Of a DNA stretch of 64,000 nucleotides, positions 21,246 through 30,889 are shown one piece after another (the stretch's first letter is position 1; each line of letters starts with the position of its first letter). The stretch spans positions 29,645,489-29,709,488 of the forward strand of contig OY759224.1 of the NCBI GenBank assembly GCA_963662175.1, in the 5' to 3' direction. The notes under the pieces were generated by a model, which was not told the origin of the DNA, ran no database searches, and was given only the letters and a program-made list of their open reading frames with translations. The translations under genes were made by a program, and so were the position numbers. The DNA comes from Aradus depressus. Taxonomy: Eukaryota > Arthropoda > Insecta > Hemiptera > Aradidae.

Positions 21246-21769
21246 GTAAATAAATATCAGTTTTTATAAGTCTGATTGAGTAAATAAATATTAATTTTTA
21301 TAATAAGTTCATATATATGTTGTTTAATTATATTACCTACCTTTACATAATCCTTTAAAGCTTGCACTAAAGCTTTGCAAGTTTCGGGAATTATTTTGCC
21401 AAGTGTTTGTGGTGCAATAATGGTTGAAAATTTAAGATCTTCATATGATCTGCCTGTTGCTAGAAACCGAAGTGACGCCGTCAAACGTTCATGAGGTGAA
21501 ATTGCTTTTCTCATTGCAGTATCCTTTCTAGCAATAGCTGGAGCAACTTTACTTAGCAATTCGAAATACGTGTCTTCTGTCATCCTTAAATAGTTGTGCC
21601 AATCCTTTGGATGAAATTTTAATTCATTCAGTAAATTTATGTGCGAATATTTAATCCTCTTAGTCAACCAGTCTTTTGTCCAAATTTGTCTTTTCCTTTT
21701 TTTCTTTTTAAGAGCAATAATAGCCACAGCAGCAGCAGAATAGAGTAGGACTTCATCTTCAGCTATCAT
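19931..21769 (-). CDS. PIF/Harbinger transposase (HARBI1-like), two exons
   Basis: Exon 1 is 21341-21769 (143 residues), exon 2 is 19931-20722 (263 residues plus stop); donor GTAGGT follows 21341 and acceptor TTGTTTTAG precedes 20722 on the minus strand, joined in phase 0, total 406 residues. Exon 1 has a basic KKKKRKRQIWTKDWL patch and a helix-turn-helix-like HERLTASLRFLATGRSYEDL. Exon 2 carries the DDE_4 nuclease: D172 in GAVDGKH, D260 in VFIGDDAF, E297 in RRIIENVFG. The length and motif order match active Harbinger enzymes, and no stop or frameshift is seen. It catalyses excision and integration at TWA sites, acting in the nucleus with the MADF partner encoded opposite. The first intron (20723-21340) holds MADF exon 2 on the opposite strand. 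Confidence 0.88.
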
Positions 21770-22387
21770 TCTTTAAATTCTACTAATAAAATTGTAAACA
21801 AATAAATACTTTTATAAACTTGTGTGTTACTAGTAGCAGTGTGCAAACACGGAATCGTAAAAGACGTAAAATGAAAATACTTTTATACTTATTCAAAACT
21901 AATTTAAACACCAGTAAAATTTTAATTAAAAAAGACACCGACAAACACAAATGACAACTATAAATCGAACGATTTTTTCAGGCCGTGTATGTGCTATCGA
22001 CATCGTCAGATATTTACTTACAATCCGTCTGACGATATATCTGACGATTTGGTCGTACGTGGATGGGGGCCTTTACATTACATATTAACACATTTTTTCT
22101 AACGACATTTTAATTTTTTAAATTAGGCATTATATGATATTATGTCAAAATTAAATTAAATATGTTTACACAAAAATAAATTAAGTATAAAATTAAATTA
22201 AAACCAGGAAAGAAACAATTTGTGCCATAATCTAATGGATTCTGTGAAAATAATTTCTATGACTTTTCTCTCTCCCCTACAAAATGTTTCCACGTATTCA
22301 ATGAACTGTAAACTTGTGCCTTTTCAATACGAATCTAATTTTCCCTTCAGTATTTTATCTACCTCGGTCCTGTTAACATCGCATAAA

Positions 22388-22667
22388 ATGTCGCGAAAAT
22401 CATTTTCAATAAAAGAAAAAAATGAATTAATAAAAGAGTTTGATCGATCTACATAACAGAATCATCCATAATAACACAGCTGAAAATAATCTATGTTTTG
22501 GATGCATAAAGACGATTCGTACATTTTTTGTGTCCAATGCGGAAGTAAAATACGAAACATTCAAAAATATCAATCAATTAGAAAACGCTGTTTTTGGAAA
22601 AAGCTTAGTTTGTGTTAAACATAAAAGAATAGATGAATATTTCAAGCCGGGGCCAACTAACAAGTAA
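22388..22667 (+). pseudogene. Pogo transposase N- and C-terminal remnants, fused by deletion
   Basis: MSRKSFSIKEKNELIKEFD at 22388-22450 resembles the start of the CENP-B/pogo helix-turn-helix. Downstream, in another frame, the last residues KSLVCVKHKRIDEYFKPGP match the K-x-x-x-I-D-x-Y/F-F tail of pogo transposases. The catalytic domain in between is gone. The remnant lies inside the outer pogo element. Confidence 0.6.
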
Positions 22668-22827
22668 TATGTATAATGTATTTAAGTAATTTTAATTATT
22701 TAATTTCTATGTAAATAATTACATAATTTTTTTTTATTCTTTGTACGTACATACCTACGTCTTGTTTGTAAAATTTACAAAATAGGTACGTAAATAGGTA
22801 GACTAATGAAGAATTTAAAAATATATA

Positions 22828-24421
22828 CTGTGACGACAAAAAGTATTTGCACACCCTCTTTTGTAGGAAAAATTAAAAATTGAATAAGTATGTGCGGCTG
22901 TGATTATAATAATTTTATTTATTAGTAATTAGTGATTCATGTTATGTTGAAGAAATTGAGAAAACTTTGATGTATTAAATAAAAAACAGTAAAAAACAGA
23001 AAATGGTATCGACAAAAAGTATTTGCACACCTAAGCTTGTTGGAGTTTATTTATTTATTTTTATTTTCTAAAAGGAATTAGTGTAAGTTTTATTGATAAA
23101 GATATGTTTAAAGGAATCAACTCATTCAGTATTAGTCAGTGCTGTGGTTTCGTTGAGATGGGGAAAACAAAAGAAATATCTATGAATCTTCGGCATAGAG
23201 TTATCAAGTTGCGTAGGAAAAGTAAAAGCTATCGTCAGATTGCTTCCGCCCTTGATATGAATATGTCAACCGTGAAGTACATCATTAAGAAGTATGAAGA
23301 CACTGGATCTATTGAAAACAGAAGAAGGAAAGGTCGACCAAGACTTTTAAATGAAAGACAACGTCGAGAAATTGTGAGACAGGTGAGAGCGGCCCCTTTC
23401 ATAAGTGCTCAAGAAATTGCTAATAGAGTCGCTTCGACTTCTCAGCAGCAGGTGAGTGTGTCTACCATAAAAAATGTATTGCATGAAGCCAATTACCATG
23501 GGCGAAGTAGAAGAAAAAAACCATTTATAAGTGAGAAGAATAGAAAAAGACGACTTGATTTCTCAAAAGAATATATTGAGAAGCCAGAGGAATTTTGGGA
23601 AAATGTTTTGTTTACAGATGAGAGTAAGTTTAATATCTTTGGCAGTGACGGAAGAAGATTTGTTTGGCGAAGACCAAATGAAGAATTTCACCCTCAAAAT
23701 GTTGTTCCAACTGTAAAGGGAGGAGGAGGTCACGTGATGGTTTGGGGCTGCGTTTCTGCTAAAGGGACCGGAAATCTGGCATTCATTGAAAATACTCTGA
23801 ATGCCAGAGGTTATGTGGACATACTGCGGACCAACTTACGTGCGAGTATCCAGAAGCTTGGTATAGAAAATTCATTCATCTTTCAACAGGATAATGACCC
23901 TAAGCATACTGCCCGAATTACTGAAGAGTGGCTGCTCTGTAATGCTCCAAGAAGGCTTCACACACCACCCCAGTCACCGGACCTCAACATAATAGAAAAT
24001 CTGTGGCATCACTTAGAACTAAGAATTCGGAAACACCACATGACTGGAAGACAACACTTGAAGGAGGTATTACAGGAGGAATGGGGGAAAATAGATATTA
24101 GTGTTATTAAATCTCTTGTGCACTCAATGTCTTCCAGACTTGGGGCAATTTTAGCGGCCAAAGGTTGTATTACGAAATATTAGGTAGCATAAAATCTTAT
24201 ATTTTTATCATAAATGAAGTGTGCAAATACTTTTTGTCGATATAATTTTCTGTTTTTTATTTTTTTTTATTTAATACATCGAAGTTTTCTCAATTTCTTC
24301 AACATAACATGAATCACTAATTGCTAATAAATAAAATTATTATAATCACAGCCGCACATACTTATTCAATTTTTAATTTTTCCTACAAAAGAGGGTGTGC
24401 AAATACTTTTTGTCGTCACAG
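22828..24421 (+). mobile_element. Tc1 element with IR/DR termini, intact
   Basis: Ends CTGTGACGACAAAAAGTATT on both sides, flanked by TA (22826-22827, 24422-24423), 1594 bp. Each end has an outer and an inner copy of ACAAAAAGTATTTGCACACC (left at about 22836 and 23011; mirrored on the right near 24223 and 24393), giving the inverted/direct repeat design known from Sleeping Beauty-type elements. Long terminal repeats of about 200 bp are nearly identical, so insertion is recent. Confidence 0.95.
23158..24183 (+). CDS. Tc1-like transposase, DD34E, intact
   Basis: I place the start at 23158 (MGKTKEIS, the usual Tc1 opening) rather than at the upstream ATG 23104; the product is 341 residues, the normal family length (about 340). 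Residues 1-60 form a paired-like helix-turn-helix (LRHRVIKLRRKSKSYRQIAS) followed by a GRPR AT-hook-like motif at 59-62 and a second helix-turn-helix region (ERQRREIVRQVRAAPFISAQ). The catalytic triad is D154 (LFTDESKF), D245 (IFQQDNDPKHTA) and E280 (SPDLNIIENLW), with 34 residues between the last two. GGGGHVMVWGCV is the glycine-rich box. It cuts and pastes the element into TA sites. No stops or frameshifts, centred between its inverted repeats, so it is a credible active enzyme. Confidence 0.95.
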   Translation: MGKTKEISMNLRHRVIKLRRKSKSYRQIASALDMNMSTVKYIIKKYEDTGSIENRRRKGRPRLLNERQRREIVRQVRAAPFISAQEIANRVASTSQQQVSVSTIKNVLHEANYHGRSRRKKPFISEKNRKRRLDFSKEYIEKPEEFWENVLFTDESKFNIFGSDGRRFVWRRPNEEFHPQNVVPTVKGGGGHVMVWGCVSAKGTGNLAFIENTLNARGYVDILRTNLRASIQKLGIENSFIFQQDNDPKHTARITEEWLLCNAPRRLHTPPQSPDLNIIENLWHHLELRIRKHHMTGRQHLKEVLQEEWGKIDISVIKSLVHSMSSRLGAILAAKGCITKY

Positions 24422-24637
24422 TATGTATATTTAATATACATATATATTTTTAAATTCTTCATTCTTCACCTATTTACGTACTACATACTAAATTTTGAAA
24501 TAAATATTTTCCATTTTTAGCCGTTTTATTTTTTTCCCGGCTATAGCGCTCTTTTTCTTCGGTCCATAGAAGAGCGTCATAACGACGTTTTACTGTATAC
24601 AACAAACGATATATCTGGTTTCAACACAATACTTGAA

Positions 24638-24765
24638 GGCGCCGATAGATTAGAGGTAGCATGCTAGCCTTCTGAGCTCGAAACCCGACGAAGTGAAAAA
24701 AACCTTGAACACTTGGTTGTTCGGAGTGATGGTCGCGAGTCTGTATGATGTTAGATACTCACTAA
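24638..24765 (+). mobile_element. SINE-A, strongly diverged 5' half
   Basis: GGCGCCGATAGATTAGAGGT, CTGAGCTCGAAACCCGAC and ATGGTCGCGAGTCTGTATGA are still recognisable. Confidence 0.6.
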
Positions 24766-25011
24766 CTGAAACTGAAATACTTTAGTCAATGTGATCAACA
24801 TTTGAAAATGGTTATGTAGCCAGGATATTAAGTTGCTCTGCAAGATGTATTATATTTTCAAAGGTTGTTCATTTCCGTGGCAGTTGATTTGATCAACAGT
24901 AAGATACAACTACGTAATCAGTGTAAAGAAATGAAATATCAACTAAAATGAACATTTGGGAAAATTCGTGCTGCTTTTTTTTTTTTTTAATCGATATCAG
25001 TGCAATCGAAA

Positions 25012-25300
25012 AGTAGGTAAATCACTGGCAATGTACTTCCCCAGCGCCAATTAATCAACTAAATTTTTGTTCTCTTTTTTGATTTTGTTGAAAATCAACA
25101 GCTGTTTTACACAGAGATTTTTGAATCCACATATAGAATTTTGTGTTGGTACATTCATTACATCGGCCGTTATGAGCGTATTTGTTTTGGGCACCCTTTT
25201 CTGATCTTCTTCGATTTCACTGAAAATCAACAGCTGCCATCCTCATTGGATCCCAAACTCAAGTATAAAATTTCGTATTGACATATCCTGAGATGTATAA
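25012..25300 (+). repeat. Family G copy
   Basis: AATCACTGGCAATGTACTTC, CATTCATTACATCGGCCGTT, GAAAATCAACAGCTG in two decayed units; a family P copy begins directly after. Confidence 0.7.
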
Positions 25301-25304
25301 ACAA

Positions 25305-26060
25305 AAATACACACATTAAAATGATTAAATTATTAATATTAAAAAATTAATTATATTTATTTTCCTATAAAAAGCAAATTTCTTGTAAAACAAATGAGTA
25401 AAAAAAAGAAAACACGTCCATCAGCTGGAGAGTAGAGTCGAAGTCTGAGAGAAGATAGAGAGTTGTGTTTAGGCTTAAAATGTAATGAACTAAATAGAAG
25501 TGAATAGACGGTGAAATTGATCCACAAAGAAGGTACTTTTGTTTGTTTATATGTACAGGATATGTGTCCAGAAATATATAACTCAATTTTAAAGAATGGC
25601 CAAAAATATAAAACAGAAAAAAGATTGAAATAGTGTTGAGAATTTTTAAGATTTTTCTTTTGATTTTTGTTTGTTTCAATGTTTAGTTTTTTTAAAATAA
25701 TGAAGATGATTTAAAAAAATAAACCCAAACTATTTGTTCTCGTAAGTTCTATTCTATTAATTTCCCCTGTTAGTAAGATAATTTGAAAACCTTTGGATTA
25801 GATTTATATTTTTGCAAAATTTAGAAAACAAGATGGCATCTTTTTAAAAAACCAAATGAAAAGTTTGTTAATTGAAATTTTTTTAAAAATTACTTACACT
25901 TTCTTCAAAATTGCACGTCGTGAAATGTTGATATTTATTTAGGGCCCTTTTCGGAAATTACTGTAGAAATCAAAATTAAATGGAGGACCAGTTATAAACT
26001 TTCTACAGGAAAATGTGGTAATTTATTGTTTATTTAATTATTATTATTTCATTATTATTA
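25305..26060 (+). repeat. Family P copy 1
   Basis: About 700 bp shared with 57593-58310 and partly with 43265-43960: TACACACATTAA, TAAAAAGCAA, CCATCAGCTG, TTGTGTTTAGGCTTAAAA, AAAGAAGGTACT, TGTACAGGATAT, CTGTAGAAATCAAAATT. No conserved long reading frame. See also the promoter-like box described under 25418. Confidence 0.8.
25418..25532 (+). promoter_or_regulatory. Promoter-like module of family P
   Basis: CATCAGCTG E-box-like site, then about 110 bp later AAAGAAGGTACTT, which has the form of a splice donor. The same pair recurs at 43445-43550, 57697-57842 and, on the minus strand, 32320-32437, where GATCAGCTGTTTTATATAG includes a TATA-like run. Function is inferred from conservation only. 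Confidence 0.4.
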
Positions 26061-26650
26061 ATTTTACTTATATTTTTTGATTTATTTAACTTTACATTAT
26101 CATTTTCTTTTTTACCACACTAGTATAAATCAACTAGAAATGGGTATCGACCAACAGAACATCGATTAATGACATCGATTATTATTTTTTACTAGTTGTA
26201 GTTTACAATTCAAACGGTAGGTAGGTATCCTTTTTCAGCCCCTACCGGGTTTTCCTATCCCTTCAGTACAGTTAATATTTGAAAAATGTAAAAACATAAA
26301 AAAATGACATTTCGTCCCAAATTGGGATCTTAAAAATAAAAACTTTGAAATAGTATGTGTTGAATAAATGCATATATGAAGTGAATTAAAGATAACAATT
26401 GTTAATATATGAATTAAAATAAAATAAAAATTTTTTATAAAATAAAATATACAGTTTTTTGAGAGAGTTAGTACGTATACACAGAGACTGGAGGATTATA
26501 TTATTGGCGATTAAATATCATTGGGAAGGAAGTCATTTATTTGGTCCGGCATTCTAGTGTCTTTCACAAAAGTGACAAAATAAAATACAAAAATTAAATA
26601 AGAATAATTACAAAATAATAATAATGATAAATAAAACTAAACTAAAATCT
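26061..26650. other. No gene; AT-rich DNA
   Basis: Short A/T-rich repeats, no readable frame or family match. Confidence 0.4.
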
Positions 26651-26653
26651 AAG

Positions 26654-26790
26654 CTAAAATGTCCTGTGGGAGTCTGGGTCGCAGTCGACGATGTGCGGTG
26701 GGCTGTCCAATATTGAAGTGCCTCTCACGAACCACGGTGCATTGAGACCTATGCGGAGGGTTTTGTTTTGAAATTCGACACTTTAGAGAG
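26654..26790 (-). pseudogene. Jockey-like LINE C-terminal remnant
   Basis: Minus-strand frame reads FQNKTLRIGLNAPWFVRGTS and ends shortly after with a stop at 26654. The L-R-x-x-x-N-A-P-W-F/Y-V-R motif is typical of the region after the RT domain in Jockey/insect LINEs. About 35 codons follow it in intact copies of related pieces in this window, but here they are mostly deleted. Confidence 0.6.
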
Positions 26791-26989
26791 TTAGTAAGTG
26801 ATGATGTCACACCCTTCACTCCCAAAAATAAAACAATGATTAACTTTTCTTACACTAGTTCACCCTCCTGGAAATAAACTGTATGAAATATAAAATATAT
26901 TATTACAGCATCATATGTCCCATTTATTTTTGACTTCTCAAAAAATAGCAATTACAAACGTTTCGTAAAGCCCAAGTATGTATCTATAA

Positions 26990-27199
26990 GAGGGCGCCGG
27001 TAGCTCAGTGGTATGCGTGCTTGCCCTCTGAGCTCAAGATCGTGTGTTCGAAACCCGGCCAAAGCCTTTAGTTTATTTTATCTGGGAGGTAAAATAAACT
27101 TAAGCACGCCGTCCTTCGGATGGGACGTTAAGCGATGGTCCCGAGCCTGTACGATGTTAGGTACTCGTTAAAGACCCCTGCCCTAGGTGAATAAAAATT
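26990..27199 (+). mobile_element. SINE-A, 3'-truncated
   Basis: Complete tRNA-like head and centre, then stops abruptly at GTGAATAAAAATTA. Loss of the 3' half is not expected from retrotransposition and points to a later deletion. Confidence 0.88.
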
Positions 27200-27819
27200 A
27201 GTCAAAAGTGATGACATGATGCTGGGATAATGTATTATATATTATTATAAAACAGTTTTGACTAGGTGTATAAATATAGAAGTCGACTCAATAAATATAT
27301 TTCATAAAAAGGAAGATTCTGATTGACAGAATTACTAATTAATTATTAATCTATACAATTATTAATTTTTGGTTAAATAATCGATTCATCGATTATTCGT
27401 ACGCACAAACAAAAGTTAATACAATCAGTCAGGTTACTTTTTACTTATCACCAGTTCACCACAGAGGCACTGTGTTGTATCGATAGTCGATACGATAGTC
27501 TCCTCCCACTTTTTTAGGCGAGTTGCACTTCGGATGAATTATAATTAATTCATTTTTCTTTTTTCTCCTGTTTTTCGGATGAGTTGTAATTTTAATCAAA
27601 AATTTAATAATCGTAAAATAATCATCGATTATCCAATTAATCAAACCCAGATGACATCGATTAAAAAACTACCGATTATTTTACCAAAACATCGATTATT
27701 TAGATTAATCGGTTAATCCATACCCATCCCTAAAATCAACCCATAATAAACTGTGCCGAAAGGTTGACAGAAATTCCACAAGTTTGTTTTATCGACCGTA
27801 AGAACAGAGAAAAACCAAC
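27200..27819. other. No gene; AATCGAT-rich DNA
   Basis: Repeated ATCGATTATT motifs between about 27370 and 27720 (TTAATCGATTAATC style) hint at another decayed hAT-like terminus, ending in CCATACCCATCCCTA at about 27718-27732. The left partner may be CTAGAAATGGGTATCGACC at about 26133. Confidence 0.45.
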
Positions 27820-28034
27820 ATCCAGCGTGCTAGTCTACTGATCTCAAGATTATGGGTTCAAAACCCTACAGAAACCATTTAAGTTTTTTTCTATCCGAGA
27901 GGTGAAAAATCATGAGCAAAAATCTTTACAGAGATATGGAAAATATAGGATTCCAACAGTAGAGTCGAGCTCATCTCTTTCAGAGCAACGAAGCTCTGGT
28001 AGTAGTTAAAACCCGGGCATGGTTCACAATAACT
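27820..28034 (+). mobile_element. SINE-A, diverged
   Basis: GCGTGCTAGTCTACTGATCT, GGGTTCAAAACCC, GTAGAGTCGAGCTCAT and AACCCGGGCATGGTTCAC. Confidence 0.6.
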
Positions 28035-28431
28035 TTGGACGAGTGAGGGTTCAGAAGTGTGTGACACATTGAAAGTTTTCAAAAATCCCTACCTAATTTA
28101 TGGTCCACACCTAGAGACTAATTAACACTTGAATGAGTAATGCAAGTAAACAGGACGTTTCATGGGTACGAGTCAAAACGACATTCCAGGTTAGCTGCTT
28201 GACTAGTCAAACAGGCGAGCTAATTTTGTTGATTTTCCCAATGTAGACAGTACTAATGAAAATGTTACAATTTCATATACATAAACATAGTCAATCTGAA
28301 ATTAACTTCACGTGAGAAATTGAACTGAGATGTTAAAAGAATTTTTTTTTTTATTTTAATACTTTTTTCTGAATAAAATACAAATGTTTTGGTTATTGTG
28401 TTGTGCGAAATAAGATTTTAATAAGATATGT

Positions 28432-28780
28432 TAAGGTTAGGTTAGGTTTTATGACTCATGCCCGGGCTTTAACTACGAGGTCATATCGCCTACTACCAGA
28501 GCGCTCTTTCGTCACTCTGGTGAACATGAGCCCGACTCTACTGTGGGAGTCCTAAATTTTGCCTATCCTAAATTTTTATTCATCTAGGGTAGGGGTCTTT
28601 AACGAGTACCTGACATTGTACAGGCTCGGGACCATCGCTTAACGTCCCATCCGAAGGACGGCGTGCTTAAGTTTATTTTACCTCCCAGATAAAATAAACT
28701 AAGGGCCTCGGTCGGGCTACGAACCCACGACCTTGAGCTCAGAAGTCAAGCACGCATACCACTGAGCTACCGGCGCCCTC
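28432..28780 (-). mobile_element. SINE-A, full length, CCTAA-type tail
   Basis: Left side GGTTAGGTTAGGTTTTATGA is the tail in reverse; right side ends in GCTACCGGCGCCCTC. All central blocks present. The flanks TATGTTAA and TATGTGTTAA may be a target duplication with a small change. Confidence 0.92.
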
Positions 28781-28989
28781 TGTATGTGTTAATATAATAA
28801 ATAATAAAAATGTAAATATAATACAATGTTCATAACAAAAAAAAAAAAAACACTGACGCAACATACAACGTTCAATATAAAATTGGTAACATTGTCCAAT
28901 ATATGTAACCTTACTATTACCTTTTATCTTCGTCGAAAATGCGTTGTAATAAAACGTTTTAGTTAGTTTACGAACCCAAGATTCTTAAG

Positions 28990-29211
28990 GGAGCCATGGT
29001 GGCCGTGCGGGCTAGAGCGTAGGGCTTTGGTCGCATGGTCTCATCTTGGTTTGCGGGTTCGAATCCCGTCCGGGTGTGAGTTTTATTTCGTAAATAAAAC
29101 TTCCTCCCGGGGCCATGGATGTCGTAAATAATTAGGTAAAACACCATTATAAGAGTCATGGCTAATATGCATCGTACATAAGGCCAAAAAAAAAAAAAAA
29201 AAAAAAAAAAA
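28990..29211 (+). mobile_element. SINE-B, full length, long poly-A
   Basis: Complete head and body, poly-A of about 28 bases. Perfect 9-bp target duplication ATTCTTAAG at 28981-28989 and 29212-29220. The best-preserved SINE-B here, so probably young. Confidence 0.93.
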
Positions 29212-29218
29212 ATTCTTA

Positions 29219-30107
29219 AGCGGCTGTTCACAAACTACGTCAAACGCCTGGGGGGGAGGGGGGGGGTTTATAACTTATGTCAGGATTGTGACGGTGGGGA
29301 GGGGGGGACTAAACAAAAAAAATTACGTCACGTTTATTATTACCCTTTAAAATAAGGGCGTAGACAATTTTCTAAAAATTAATTTCATGCAAATTTTGTT
29401 AACGTTAGTATTTTAATAAATTCATGTTATTAAAGTAAAATAACATATGTATTTAAATAAAATACATTTTATATATAAAATATTGTACATATATTCAACA
29501 TACGTATTCTACATACGTTATATTTTGATGTGCGTCAACAAAACAGTAATTTTTTATACCGACAGAAGGTAACCTATAAATTACTGCGCGCGCATGCGAT
29601 TTCGTTCTCAACTTTCCTTGTTTCGTTGTACTCCAACAATCAAGTTAAAGAAAGAAAACGATTGTTTGAACGTGGAAGATACGTGAACCTAACTGGTACG
29701 AAACTTGTTTTATTTCCATTGCTTATAAGAATAGTTTGTACAATATTAAATGTTTTCTGATTTTTACAGCATCAATAGGTCTACATAACTTTTAAAGGAA
29801 TAATATGAAAATTTAGTAATTATAATGTTTTTTAATATTTAAAGTGCTATGGATAAAAACGAGTGTTTATCAGAATTTATTTTAAAGTTGTATTTATGAT
29901 AAATTGAAGTTTTATTATTTATATAAAATTTAGTACCTACTTTTCTTTAAAAAAAAAAAAATCAGTTTAAATTTGGGGGGTCATGAAAAATTGACGTCAT
30001 ATTTAGGGGGGGGGGGGGTTCAATTAAATGTGACGAATTGTGACAAGGGGGAGGGAGGGGGTTAAAAACACCTCAAAATTGTGTGACGTAGTTTGTGAAC
30101 GGCCTAA
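29219..30107. mobile_element. MITE with GTTCACAAACTACGTCA termini
   Basis: Left GGCTGTTCACAAACTACGTC and right (reverse complement) GGCCGTTCACAAACTACGTC. TAA flanks both sides (about 29217-29219 and 30105-30107), so exact ends may be off by a base or two. G-rich tracts lie just inside each end. The 77-codon frame at 29530-29760 has no recognisable domain. Superfamily unresolved; the 3-bp duplication favours PIF/Harbinger. Confidence 0.75.
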
Positions 30108-30188
30108 CAGGGTTATGGGCCCAGAAAAGAAGTGAACATTTGTGAAGATTTTCTAAGGCCTAACAGCCAAATAATATAATGTCGAGAA

Positions 30189-30491
30189 GCTTGGCTTCTG
30201 AGCTCAAGATCTTGAGTTCGAAACCCGGCCGAGGCCCTTACTTTATTTTATCTGGGAAGTAAAATAAACTTAAGCACGCCGTCCTTCGGATGGGACGTTA
30301 AGTGATTGTCCCGAGCCTGTACGATGTCAGGTACTCGTTAAATACCCCTGCTCTAGGTGAATAAAAATTTAGGACTCGCACAGTAGAGTCGGGGTCAGGT
30401 CCACTAGAGTGACGAAAGAGCGCCTCTGGTATTAGGCGATATGACCTCGTAGTTAAAGCCCGGGCATGAGTCATAAAACCTAACCTAACCT
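30189..30491 (+). mobile_element. SINE-A, 5'-truncated, CCTAA-type tail
   Basis: Starts inside the tRNA-like head at TTGGCTTCTGAGCTC, contains GGTTCGAAACCC-type B box, ends CATAAAACCTAACCTAACC. Confidence 0.9.
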
Positions 30492-30814
30492 AGTTAACCT
30501 AAAGAACACATGTATACTGATGATGGGAGTACTTCTAGAAACGTTTGTAATTACTATTTTTGAGAAGACAAAATCTCATTTTGTATAAAATAAGTCTGAA
30601 CAACTTTTAGTTGAAAAGATTTTTTATTTGGTCATAAACATAAGTGGTATCTTGTAAACTTGAAACCTGAAGCAAAATGGTCTCAATTTTCGAGCGATTT
30701 CAGCCAATCTAATCAGATCAATTTCAAATTTCAAGTTCAAAGTTACAATCGTTTTTATGGTAGAACGCTTACAAAGTTCTAATCACTTACACAGAGACAT
30801 GCACATGAGAAAGT

Positions 30815-30889
30815 TGAGAGCGATGAAAGAGCGTTCTGGTAGCAGGCGATATCTCGATATCAAAGCCCGGACATGTCACAATAACTAAC
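30815..30889 (+). mobile_element. SINE-A 3' fragment
   Basis: GATGAAAGAGCGTTCTGGTA to CACAATAACTAACT. Confidence 0.65.

Larger units (their letters stand above)
19164..22072 (+). mobile_element. PIF/Harbinger element, autonomous-looking
   Basis: Perfect 36-bp terminal inverted repeats beginning AGGCCCCCATCCACGTACGA and a TTA duplication at 19161-19163 and 22073-22075. Length 2909 bp. It contains both genes expected of an autonomous Harbinger: a MADF (Myb-like) protein and a DDE transposase, neither with internal stops once one intron is removed from each. Motifs related to TCGTCAGAT recur in both subterminal regions. Confidence 0.93.
19115..24595 (+). mobile_element. Pogo/Tigger-like element hosting two nested transposons
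   Basis: Left end CAGTAAAACTTCGTTATAAC and right end (reverse complement) CAGTAAAACGTCGTTATGAC, with TA on both sides (19113-19114 and 24596-24597). Removing the Harbinger and Tc1 insertions leaves about 970 bp, a deletion derivative keeping only N- and C-terminal bits of its transposase. Confidence 0.85.

Noticed and set aside
28432..28450. Interstitial telomere
   Set aside because: Only two to three CCTAA units, always at the SINE-A 3' end, so it is a SINE tail.
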